The notes under the pieces: model-generated
What the model saw: only the letters and a program-made list of their open reading frames with translations
What the model was told of the DNA's origin: nothing
Databases searched by the model: none
NCBI GenBank assembly: GCA_964492245.1
Contig: CAZBJJ010000057.1
Location: 1 to 10,945 of the forward strand
Direction: 5' to 3'
DNA: 10,945 nucleotides
From: CAZBJJ01 sp964492245
GTDB taxonomy: Bacteria; Spirochaetota; Spirochaetia; Treponematales; Breznakiellaceae
Made by a program: the position numbers and the translations under genes
Shown: positions 1-5,927 of the stretch, in pieces
Numbering within the stretch: the stretch's first letter is position 1
Layout: each line of letters begins with the position of its first letter

Positions 1-32
1 GAGCGAGTTTGGAGGATTAGCCCCGGGGGGCT

Positions 33-54
33 AGGTGCAGGCTTTGGGGCACTA
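33..54 (+). repeat. Right arm of the palindromic intergenic repeat, copy 1 (cut by the window start)
   Basis: This arm has the core GGTGCAGGCTTTGGGG followed by CACTA. It differs from the other three arms by one or two bases. It ends two bases before the TAG stop codon of the minus-strand M23 peptidase. The rest of the element would lie in bases 1-32 and beyond the window, so its left arm cannot be seen. The position just behind a gene suits a terminator-like or MITE-like intergenic repeat. Confidence 0.7.
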
Positions 55-56
55 CC

Positions 57-1073
57 CTAGCGCAACAAATAAAGGGGGTTTACCGTTCTTCCATTTTTAT
101 AGACCGTAAAATGCACATGACTGCCCGTACTGTAACCGGTGCTACCAACATCCCCAATCCGCTGCCCAAGCTGGACGTAATCGCCCGTCTTAACGCGAAT
201 ATTCGACAAATGCCCATAAAAACTGCGGTAGCCAGAATGATGATTTATAATGATGTAGTTTCCCGAAACATGATCGAAACCGGTGCCAATAACCCGTCCA
301 GCCATCGCCGCTTTAAGCGCTGAACCCCAAGGAGCAGCAATATCCAGCCCATTGTGAAACTGATTGACTCCCGTAAAAGGATCCCGCCTATAGCCATAGT
401 AAGAGCTGAGCCGCCCATTTACCGGCCAGTTAAAGAGATCCCCATTGATCTCCTGCAGAGTATTGCGAGAAAGGCGAAGCCCAGGCAGAAACAGCTTGCG
501 CCCCTTGCTAATTACCGTATCGGGAGAAACCTCGTTTACCGCGCAAAAAAGCTCCAGCGGCACATCATTTTTTTCTGCAATCGACAAAAGCGTATCAGTA
601 GCAGTTGCCGTATATAAAATACCATCCTGATTAGGAATTCTAAGTTGCTGGCCAATACGCAGCAAACGAGAATTCTGAATCCCATTTACCGAAATAATAC
701 TGTCGGTATTTAGATCGTGCTCCTTTGCCAAACTGCCAATCATATCGCCAGCCACAACCGTGTAAAGGGTAAAACGGACCGGCAGTTTTAACTCTTCCAG
801 CTCATTTATATTGATACTTGAAGCCCCAATACCATCGGCTTTTAAAGCCCCTGGCTCGCCATCAGTTTTATCAGCCCCAAGGAGGGATAGCGCGCCATCT
901 TCATCAATATAAGAAATTATTTGAGATTTATTATTGATAGAAAAAAGAAAGGGAAGTGAAACAGCCGCCAGGCAGATAACGAGCGTCGAAACAATTTTTA
1001 CCAGATCTCTTTTTAGTAAAACAAATAAAGTGGTTTTAATGCGTTTTATAATATCGGTAATAAAAGCTCTCAT
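57..1073 (-). CDS. Membrane-anchored LysM/M23 peptidoglycan endopeptidase
   Basis: This is a 338-residue zinc metallopeptidase predicted to cut peptide cross-links in peptidoglycan. An N-terminal basic segment is followed by one hydrophobic helix (about residues 24-46), which acts as an uncleaved anchor or signal. Two LysM domains follow (about 104-147 and 154-197), which bind glycan chains. The C-terminal M23 domain (about 216-335) keeps the zinc and catalytic residues: H240 and D244 in HNGLD, H288 in YGHL, and H319/H321 in SHVHF. It therefore looks active, in the manner of M23 endopeptidases and NlpD/EnvC-type proteins. The start at 1073 is chosen because AAAGGA lies 7 nt upstream; an in-frame ATG at 1106 lacks such a site. 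It is transcribed away from rlmE. Whether it is an enzyme or an amidase activator cannot be settled, but the intact metal ligands favour an enzyme. Confidence 0.93.
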   Translation of the reverse strand: MRAFITDIIKRIKTTLFVLLKRDLVKIVSTLVICLAAVSLPFLFSINNKSQIISYIDEDGALSLLGADKTDGEPGALKADGIGASSININELEELKLPVRFTLYTVVAGDMIGSLAKEHDLNTDSIISVNGIQNSRLLRIGQQLRIPNQDGILYTATATDTLLSIAEKNDVPLELFCAVNEVSPDTVISKGRKLFLPGLRLSRNTLQEINGDLFNWPVNGRLSSYYGYRRDPFTGVNQFHNGLDIAAPWGSALKAAMAGRVIGTGFDHVSGNYIIINHHSGYRSFYGHLSNIRVKTGDYVQLGQRIGDVGSTGYSTGSHVHFTVYKNGRTVNPLYLLR

Positions 1074-1080
1074 ATGATAA

Positions 1081-1086
1081 TCCTTT
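1081..1086 (-). promoter_or_regulatory. Ribosome binding site deciding the M23 peptidase start
   Basis: Read on the minus strand this is AAAGGA, 7 nt before the ATG at 1073. It favours that start over the ATG 11 codons upstream at 1106. A perfect TTGACA (1115-1120, minus) lies further upstream, but no good -10 box sits at the right spacing, so no promoter is called. Confidence 0.6.
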
Positions 1087-1216
1087 TGAAGTAGAAAGTA
1101 ATACAAATTCTCAATGTCAAGAAATATCAGTCTACCTCGATTTTAAATGGCTTGCAAGTAATTTCGTATTCGTCCACTCTTTCGGTAGTATTTCCTGGAA
1201 GCCCCGCGAACCGGCC

Positions 1217-1238
1217 AGGTGCAGGCTTTGGGGAACTA
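1217..1238 (+). repeat. Right arm of the palindromic intergenic repeat, copy 2
   Basis: It matches copy 1 at 21 of 22 positions (GGTGCAGGCTTTGGGG, then AACTA). It lies between the divergent M23 and rlmE genes, 12 bases before the rlmE ribosome binding site. A left arm is not clear: sequence at about 1130-1165 carries decayed fragments such as ACCTCGATTTT and GGCTTGCA that resemble parts of copy 4. This may be a degenerate element of roughly 90-120 bp. Confidence 0.7.
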
Positions 1239-1250
1239 AGGAAGTCTGAC

Positions 1251-1258
1251 AAAGGAGG
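1251..1258 (+). promoter_or_regulatory. Strong ribosome binding site fixing the TTG start of rlmE
   Basis: AAAGGAGG is a near-perfect Shine-Dalgarno sequence. The TTG at 1266 follows at 7 nt spacing, and family homology begins there. The frame is open further upstream, to an ATG at 1152, but that extension would be translated from the repeat sequence and has no family similarity. Confidence 0.85.
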
Positions 1259-1265
1259 TCAGGAT

Positions 1266-1886
1266 TTGGCAAAATATAGTGCACCCGATTTTTGGACACA
1301 GAAAGCCTTTAAAGAAGGATATCCCGCTCGCTCAGTATATAAGTTGCAGGAAATTGATGAAAAATTCAGCCTTATCCCTAAAAATCCGGCCTCTGATTTT
1401 CGCATTTTAGATGTGGGTGCCGCCCCGGGAAGCTGGAGCCTGTATGTTCTGCGAAAATTGTCGGGCAGGGGCCTTTTAACCGCCATCGATCTATCCCCCC
1501 TTTCTCGCCAATACGACAAAGGTCTCTTTGATGGAGAGAATTTTACATTTCTTCAAGGTGATATCTATAGCCCAGAAATCAGAGATAGCATCCTGGCAAC
1601 TGGGCCCTTTAATTTGATAATCAGCGATATCGCCCCAGCGACTAGCGGCACAAAATATCTAGACAGCATCCGTTCGTTAGAGCTTGTGCAAGCGGTTTTG
1701 GCCATTGGCCAGGAGGCCCTGCTTCCGCAAGGCAAGCTCTTAGTCAAAATTTTCCAGGGCGGCGATTCTGCAGAACTCTTACAGGCAATGCGCCAAACAT
1801 TTTTACGGGCTCGCAGTTATAAGCCCACCGCCTGCCGTAGCGAATCCTTCGAGACCTATTTTTTAGGCCTGGGCAAGCGAGGTTGA
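1266..1886 (+). CDS. rlmE: 23S rRNA (uridine-2'-O)-methyltransferase RlmE (FtsJ/RrmJ)
   Basis: RlmE uses S-adenosylmethionine to methylate the ribose 2'-OH of U2552 (E. coli numbering) in the A-loop of 23S rRNA, a late step in large-subunit assembly. The 206-residue product matches the usual length of about 209. It shows the RARSVYKL-like substrate motif (ARSVYKL, K26), the SAM-binding DVGAAPGSW (49-57), the acidic site DIAP (D121), K161 in LVKIFQG and E196 in SESFETY. K26-D121-K161-E196 corresponds to the K-D-K-E catalytic tetrad, so the enzyme looks functional. The start is TTG at 1266, set by the Shine-Dalgarno sequence 7 nt upstream. Codons 4-7 contain TATAGTGCACC, identical to the end of the intergenic repeat; this is probably chance. 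The stop is 17 bp before repeat copy 3. Confidence 0.96.
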   Translation: MAKYSAPDFWTQKAFKEGYPARSVYKLQEIDEKFSLIPKNPASDFRILDVGAAPGSWSLYVLRKLSGRGLLTAIDLSPLSRQYDKGLFDGENFTFLQGDIYSPEIRDSILATGPFNLIISDIAPATSGTKYLDSIRSLELVQAVLAIGQEALLPQGKLLVKIFQGGDSAELLQAMRQTFLRARSYKPTACRSESFETYFLGLGKRG

Positions 1887-1903
1887 AAAATAAGCGGATT
1901 CTG

Positions 1904-2015
1904 AGTATAGTGCACCAAAGCTTGCACTTTTTAATATTTTGATGCCTGAGGAGCCATTTTAGGCTACCTAGAAGGGCCGAAAAAACACCAGGTGCAGGCT
2001 TCGGTGCACTATACT
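1904..2015 (+). repeat. Palindromic MITE-like intergenic repeat, copy 3 (complete)
   Basis: The element is 112 bp. Its left arm (1904-1928) begins AGTATAGTGCACC and its right arm (1991-2015) ends GGTGCACTATACT. The two arms are inverted copies at 22 of 25 positions. The interior shares CCTAGAAGGGCC (1967-1978) with copy 4. The ends read TATAG...CTATA, which would fit insertion at a TA dinucleotide, as in IS630/Tc1-type MITEs and Neisseria Correia elements; that origin is inferred. No coding capacity is seen. It fills almost the whole gap between rlmE and the GH94 gene. Confidence 0.8.
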
Positions 2016-2020
2016 AGGAG
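2016..2020 (+). promoter_or_regulatory. Ribosome binding site of the GH94 gene, abutting the repeat
   Basis: AGGAG lies 5 nt before the ATG at 2026 and directly follows the last base of repeat copy 3. Folding of the repeat in the mRNA leader would place a long stem right next to this site. The repeat also ends in TATACT, a -10-like hexamer, but a start from it would fall within or just after the ribosome binding site. Confidence 0.6.
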
Positions 2021-2025
2021 AGCCT

Positions 2026-4476
2026 ATGAAATTTGGACATTTTGATGACGCCAATCGGGAATATGTAATTGAAACCCCGCGAACCCCCCACCCTTGGATA
2101 AACTACCTCGGAGTAGAGAGCTTTTTCTCCCTGTTATCCAATACAGCGGGAGGCTATTCTTTTTATAAAGATGCCCGCCTGCGAAGGCTGACCCGCTATC
2201 GGTACAACGATGTGCCCGAAGACTGCAACGGCCGCTACCTCTACATCCAAGAGCGCGAAGCCAATGGCAAGCTCAAAGGCCAGGCTTGGAACCCCGGCTG
2301 GAAACCGTCAAAAACAGAGCTAGACAGCTACGAATGTCGGCACGGCTTGGGGCGAACAACAATAAGCTCATCGAAAGATGGCCTAAAAGCCCGGGTGCGC
2401 TATTTGGTGCCCATCGGCGAAAATGCCGAAATTCAGGAGCTGGTACTCGAAAACACGACTAAAGAGAGCAAAAAGGTCTGCATTCACTCCTTTGTGGAAT
2501 TCTGCCTCTATAACGCCCTGGACGATTTTACCAATTTTCAGCGGAATCTTAACACCGGGCAGGTGGAAATTGATGGCAACGGCATTTACCATGTAACTGA
2601 ATACCGCGAGCGGCGAAACCATTTTGCCTTTTTCTGGACCGATGCCAACATCGCCGGCTTCGACTCCGACCGCGAAAGTTTTATCGGTAAGCATGGCGAC
2701 TTCCAAGCCCCCCTTGCGGTAACCAGCGGTTCCAGCTCTAACTCGGTGGCCGATGGCTGGTCGCCCGTTGCATCCCATCACCTTGAATGGGAGCTAAAAC
2801 CCGGCGAATCTAAGCGAGCGCTCTTCATGCTCGGCTATATCGAAAACGATGATGCAAAAAAATGGGCTACCCCCGGGGTGGCAAACAAAGAGCTGGCCTA
2901 TGCCCTGCAAAATAAATATAAAACTGATGGCGCCTTCGAACAGGCCTGGAAAGATTTAGAGGCCTTCTGGATAGAAAAACTCCAGCGCTTTTCCATCGAT
3001 TCTGGCGACGAAAAGCTGGACCGAATGGCCAATATCTGGAACCAGTACCAATGTGTGGTTACCTACAACCTTGCCCGATCGGCCTCCTATTTCGAAAGCG
3101 GTATTGGCCGGGGCATTGGCTTTCGCGATACCTGCCAGGATATGCTGGGCTTTGTGCATTTGATGCCCGAAAAGGCCAGGGAGCGGCTCTTCGATGTGGC
3201 CTCGACCCAGTTCCCTGACGGCGGTGCCTATCATCAATTTCAACCTCTAACAAAGCGCGGAAACGCCGATATCGGGGGCAATTTTAACGACGACCCCCTC
3301 TGGCTCGTTATGGGGCTTGCTGGCTATATAAAGGAAACGGGCGACTGGGACTTCCTGAACGAGGTGGTGCCCTTCGACAACGATCCCAACAACACCGCTA
3401 GCATGTGGGAGCATCTTAAACGCTCCTTCAATCATCCACTGAATAATATGGGCCCCCATGGCCTGCCACTTATTGGCCGGGCCGATTGGAATGACTGCCT
3501 CAATTTAAACTGTTTTTCTACCGACCCCAACGATTCCTTTCAGACCAGCACGAACAAGGATGGCGTAAATGCCGAGTCGGTGCTCATTGCACAGATGTTC
3601 CTCTATGCTGCCCCAGATTATATCGAAATGGCCAAGCGCATGGGCGATACCGCCGAGGCAGAAAAAGCAAAAGAAGCAGCTAAAACAATGGAAGAGGCAA
3701 TTGTTACCGCGGGCTGGGATGGCAAATGGTACGTTCGCGCCTATGATGATGCCGGTGCAAAGGTCGGCTCTAAAGAGGCAAAGGATGGCAAAATCTTTAT
3801 AGAGACCCAGGGCTTTGGGGCAATGTCTGGGGCCGGCTCGGATAAGGGCTATCCCACCATTGCTTTAGATGCGGTGGCAGAACATCTTGCCACCGAACAC
3901 GGCATTGTTATTTTGGACCCGCCCTATAGCGAGTACCATCTGGAACTGGGGGAGGTCTCCTCCTATCCGCCGGGCTACAAGGAAAACGGGGGCATTTTCT
4001 GCCACAACAACCCCTGGGTAATGATAGGCGAGGTGATGATAGGTCGCCCGCAGCGGGCCTTTGAATATTATCGCAATATTGCCCCGGCCTACCGCGAAGA
4101 AAAAAGCGAATTGCACCGCATGGAACCCTATGTATATGCGCAGATGATTGCCGGCAAGGGGTCTAAGCGCCACGGCGAGGCAAAAAATTCCTGGCTTACG
4201 GGTACGGCTGCCTGGAACTTTGTCGCTCTTTCGCAGTGGATTATCGGTATTCGCCCAGAGTTTGATGGCCTTCGCGTGGAGCCCCGGCTGCCGGAGCACG
4301 TTAAAACTGCCCGCATCCAGCGCTTCTTTCGCGGTGCCCACTACGAGATTTCGGTAGAAAATCGTAAAAATGATGGGGCTATTGCCATCGAGGTCGATGG
4401 ACGCCCCATTGTTGGTACGGTCCTGCCCCTTATTCCAGCGGGCAGCCGAGCGAGCGTTAAGGTTATCCTTGGGTAA
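2026..4476 (+). CDS. Cellobiose phosphorylase (glycoside hydrolase family 94)
   Basis: This 816-residue protein has the typical length for cellobiose phosphorylases. These cytoplasmic enzymes convert cellobiose plus phosphate to glucose 1-phosphate and glucose, saving one ATP compared with hydrolysis. There is no signal peptide. Visible motifs are GIGRGIGFRDTCQDMLG (R362, D368), GRADWNDC (W488 and the general acid D490), YPPGYKENGGIFCH (E653, H660) and the phosphate-loop-like LTGT (T725-T727). R362, D368, W488 and D490 match, even in number, the residues I recall from the Cellvibrio gilvus enzyme. The expected order is an N-terminal beta-sandwich, a helical linker, an (alpha/alpha)6 barrel and a C-terminal beta cap. 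Related GH94 members act on chitobiose, cellodextrins or laminaribiose; overall similarity favours cellobiose, but the acceptor is not proven. The gene follows repeat copy 3 and is 41 bp upstream of the SUMF1 gene. Confidence 0.93.
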   Translation: MKFGHFDDANREYVIETPRTPHPWINYLGVESFFSLLSNTAGGYSFYKDARLRRLTRYRYNDVPEDCNGRYLYIQEREANGKLKGQAWNPGWKPSKTELDSYECRHGLGRTTISSSKDGLKARVRYLVPIGENAEIQELVLENTTKESKKVCIHSFVEFCLYNALDDFTNFQRNLNTGQVEIDGNGIYHVTEYRERRNHFAFFWTDANIAGFDSDRESFIGKHGDFQAPLAVTSGSSSNSVADGWSPVASHHLEWELKPGESKRALFMLGYIENDDAKKWATPGVANKELAYALQNKYKTDGAFEQAWKDLEAFWIEKLQRFSIDSGDEKLDRMANIWNQYQCVVTYNLARSASYFESGIGRGIGFRDTCQDMLGFVHLMPEKARERLFDVASTQFPDGGAYHQFQPLTKRGNADIGGNFNDDPLWLVMGLAGYIKETGDWDFLNEVVPFDNDPNNTASMWEHLKRSFNHPLNNMGPHGLPLIGRADWNDCLNLNCFSTDPNDSFQTSTNKDGVNAESVLIAQMFLYAAPDYIEMAKRMGDTAEAEKAKEAAKTMEEAIVTAGWDGKWYVRAYDDAGAKVGSKEAKDGKIFIETQGFGAMSGAGSDKGYPTIALDAVAEHLATEHGIVILDPPYSEYHLELGEVSSYPPGYKENGGIFCHNNPWVMIGEVMIGRPQRAFEYYRNIAPAYREEKSELHRMEPYVYAQMIAGKGSKRHGEAKNSWLTGTAAWNFVALSQWIIGIRPEFDGLRVEPRLPEHVKTARIQRFFRGAHYEISVENRKNDGAIAIEVDGRPIVGTVLPLIPAGSRASVKVILG

Positions 4477-4517
4477 AGCTTGTTCAGGTTAAAAAAGCCT
4501 GATAGAATTGGCCAGTT

Positions 4518-5468
4518 ATGTTAAGTGGTATCATTTCGAAAAAGCAGGTTTTTTTCGTATTAGCTATTTCTTTGCTCACTGGTGGGCTCTTTGCGCAAAA
4601 CGAGAACATCAATGCCCTTATACCCAAAATGGAACTCGTTTTACGGGGGACATTTTGGCAGGGCAGTGTAGAGCCAACCTTTGCCAGTAGCGAAACAGCG
4701 CGCAAGACGAGTTTGCACAGTTTTATGATTGCCTCGACAGAGACAACTCAGGCTCTATGGGAGGCCGTTATGGGCAAAAACCCTTCGGCCTTCAAGGGTG
4801 CTACCCGGCCGGTCGAAAGGCTGTCCTGGTTCGAGGCGGTGGAGTTTTGCAATAGGCTGAGTGTTCTGCAGGGCTTAGAGCCGGCGTATACTATCTCTGG
4901 CTCCCTTGTCCAATGGGATAAAAGCGCCAATGGCTATCGATTGCCAACCGAGGCGGAGTGGGAGTATGCCGCAAGGGGGGGCAGTCAAGTGGTGGGCCTA
5001 TTAGAAAGGGCCTCTGCCAGCCCTGGATATGCGGGTTCGTCAAATGCGAACGAGGTTGCCATCTTTGCGGCAAATGCCGGTAACAAAACCTGGCCGGTGG
5101 GCAGTAAAAAGCCAAACGAACTTGGCCTGTACGATATGAGCGGTAACGTCTGGGAGTGGTGCTGGGATTTTTATGGCAGTTATCCGGCAATAGCGGTAGA
5201 CAATCCCGATGCTCCTAGCCAGCGTTCTGCTTCAAGAGTTATTCGCGGGGGGGCCTGGTTTACTCCCCTCAACCTTATACGCACAACTTATCGCTTTTGG
5301 AGCGAACCCCGTGCCAAAATTAATACTATTGGTTTTCGCCTGGCCCGCAACGCCGATCCAATAAGCGAATTAGAGCGAATGTACACCATTGAGCTTTCGA
5401 AGGGTCGGTATTTAGATTTATACGACTTGCTCGATGCCCCGAAGTTTGCACCTCATAGGTTTTACTAG
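4518..5468 (+). CDS. Secreted SUMF1/FGE-fold protein without the catalytic cysteines
   Basis: The 316-residue product has a signal peptide (KK at 8-9, hydrophobic stretch about 11-25, likely cleavage after LFA, residue 26). A formylglycine-generating-enzyme/SUMF1 fold (PF03781 type) follows. Its hallmarks are STETTQALWEAVMG, PVERLSWFEAVEFCNRLS, YRLPTEAEWEYAARGG, GLYDMSGNVWEWCWD, RVIRGGAW and IGFRLAR. In true formylglycine-generating enzymes two cysteines follow the GGSW/GGSY motif. Here the aligned positions hold T249 and I254, so oxidation of sulfatase cysteines is unlikely. It is more likely a binding or structural member of the family, common among exported spirochaete proteins. A C-terminal tail of about 40 residues lies outside the fold. 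The start lacks a clear Shine-Dalgarno sequence but is supported by the signal peptide. The stop TAG is the first three bases of repeat copy 4. Confidence 0.88.
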   Translation: MLSGIISKKQVFFVLAISLLTGGLFAQNENINALIPKMELVLRGTFWQGSVEPTFASSETARKTSLHSFMIASTETTQALWEAVMGKNPSAFKGATRPVERLSWFEAVEFCNRLSVLQGLEPAYTISGSLVQWDKSANGYRLPTEAEWEYAARGGSQVVGLLERASASPGYAGSSNANEVAIFAANAGNKTWPVGSKKPNELGLYDMSGNVWEWCWDFYGSYPAIAVDNPDAPSQRSASRVIRGGAWFTPLNLIRTTYRFWSEPRAKINTIGFRLARNADPISELERMYTIELSKGRYLDLYDLLDAPKFAPHRFY

Positions 5469-5569
5469 TGCACCAAAGCTTGCACCTAATCGATTTTGGG
5501 GTCTACTAGAGGGCCTAGAAGGGCCCTAGGGGCTTCGAAATAGGCCCAGGTGCAGGGTTTGGGGTACTA
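5466..5569 (+). repeat. Palindromic MITE-like intergenic repeat, copy 4 (complete), between convergent genes
   Basis: The element is 104 bp. Its left arm starts TAGTGCACCAAAGCTTGCAC, identical over 20 bases to copy 3. Its right arm (5548-5569) contains GGTGCAGGGTTTGGGG and ends TACTA. The centre has its own hairpin, AGGGCC (5510-5515) with GGCCCT (5522-5527). Its first TAG is the stop codon of the SUMF1 gene. Its last CTA, read on the minus strand, is the TAG stop of the thioredoxin-fold gene. It may act as a bidirectional terminator, though no U-tract is present. Confidence 0.8.
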
Positions 5570-5896
5570 CCGTAATTTCCCCACTTCTTTTTTAAGGCCC
5601 TCTGCCGAAAAACCGCCCATGAACATCAATTTGCCGTCCAACACCACTACCGGACTCAAATCGGCCATGCTCAAAAGTCTTTGAACATCGGGGTGGCGGG
5701 CAATGTTCTCCTCGGTTGCCTCGTAAAAGGTAATTTTATAAGGAGGGGTCGAGTTTTCCATCAGCTTTTTAAATTTTTCGACCAATACAATGGTGGCTTG
5801 CTTTTCTCCGGGGGCGCAGTCGCCTTCGCCACAACCGCCGTCGCAGCCCTCACAAATGGCTCTGTCCGAGAAGCCGTAGATATCAATTTCGTGCAT
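5567..5896 (-). CDS. Small thioredoxin-fold (glutaredoxin-like) protein with a four-cysteine cluster
   Basis: The 109-residue cytoplasmic protein starts with a beta-strand (HEIDIYGFS), then CEGC (C15, C18), followed by C22 and C27 in a glycine- and acid-rich loop. Next come a helix, KITFYEATEEN, and a conserved-looking SPVVVLDGKLMFMGGF with the Pro before a beta-strand that typifies thioredoxin folds. A C-terminal helix closes it. This suggests a dithiol redox protein or a metal-binding relative, but the family cannot be named with certainty. The extra C22 and C27 could bind a metal or Fe-S cluster. It lies 31 bp downstream of alr on the same strand, so co-transcription is likely. No good Shine-Dalgarno sequence is seen before the ATG. 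Its stop codon lies inside repeat copy 4. Confidence 0.75.
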   Translation of the reverse strand: MHEIDIYGFSDRAICEGCDGGCGEGDCAPGEKQATIVLVEKFKKLMENSTPPYKITFYEATEENIARHPDVQRLLSMADLSPVVVLDGKLMFMGGFSAEGLKKEVGKLR

Positions 5897-5927
5897 ATCT
5901 ATATACTGATGATATGCTGGGTGCTGG

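Noticed and set aside
1152..1265. N-terminal extension of rlmE from the ATG at 1152
   Set aside because: The extension reads through repeat copy 2, has no ribosome binding site and no family similarity. The TTG at 1266 has a strong Shine-Dalgarno sequence and gives the standard protein length.
3811..3822. GGCTTTGGGGCA inside the GH94 gene matches part of the repeat arm
   Set aside because: It encodes GFGA within a normal-looking part of the enzyme, lacks the rest of the arm and has no partner arm nearby. A 12-base match is best read as chance.
4474..4503. Weak TCAGG/CCTGA hairpin between the GH94 and SUMF1 genes as a terminator
   Set aside because: The stem is only about 5 bp with an A-rich loop and no U-tract follows, so I do not call a terminator.
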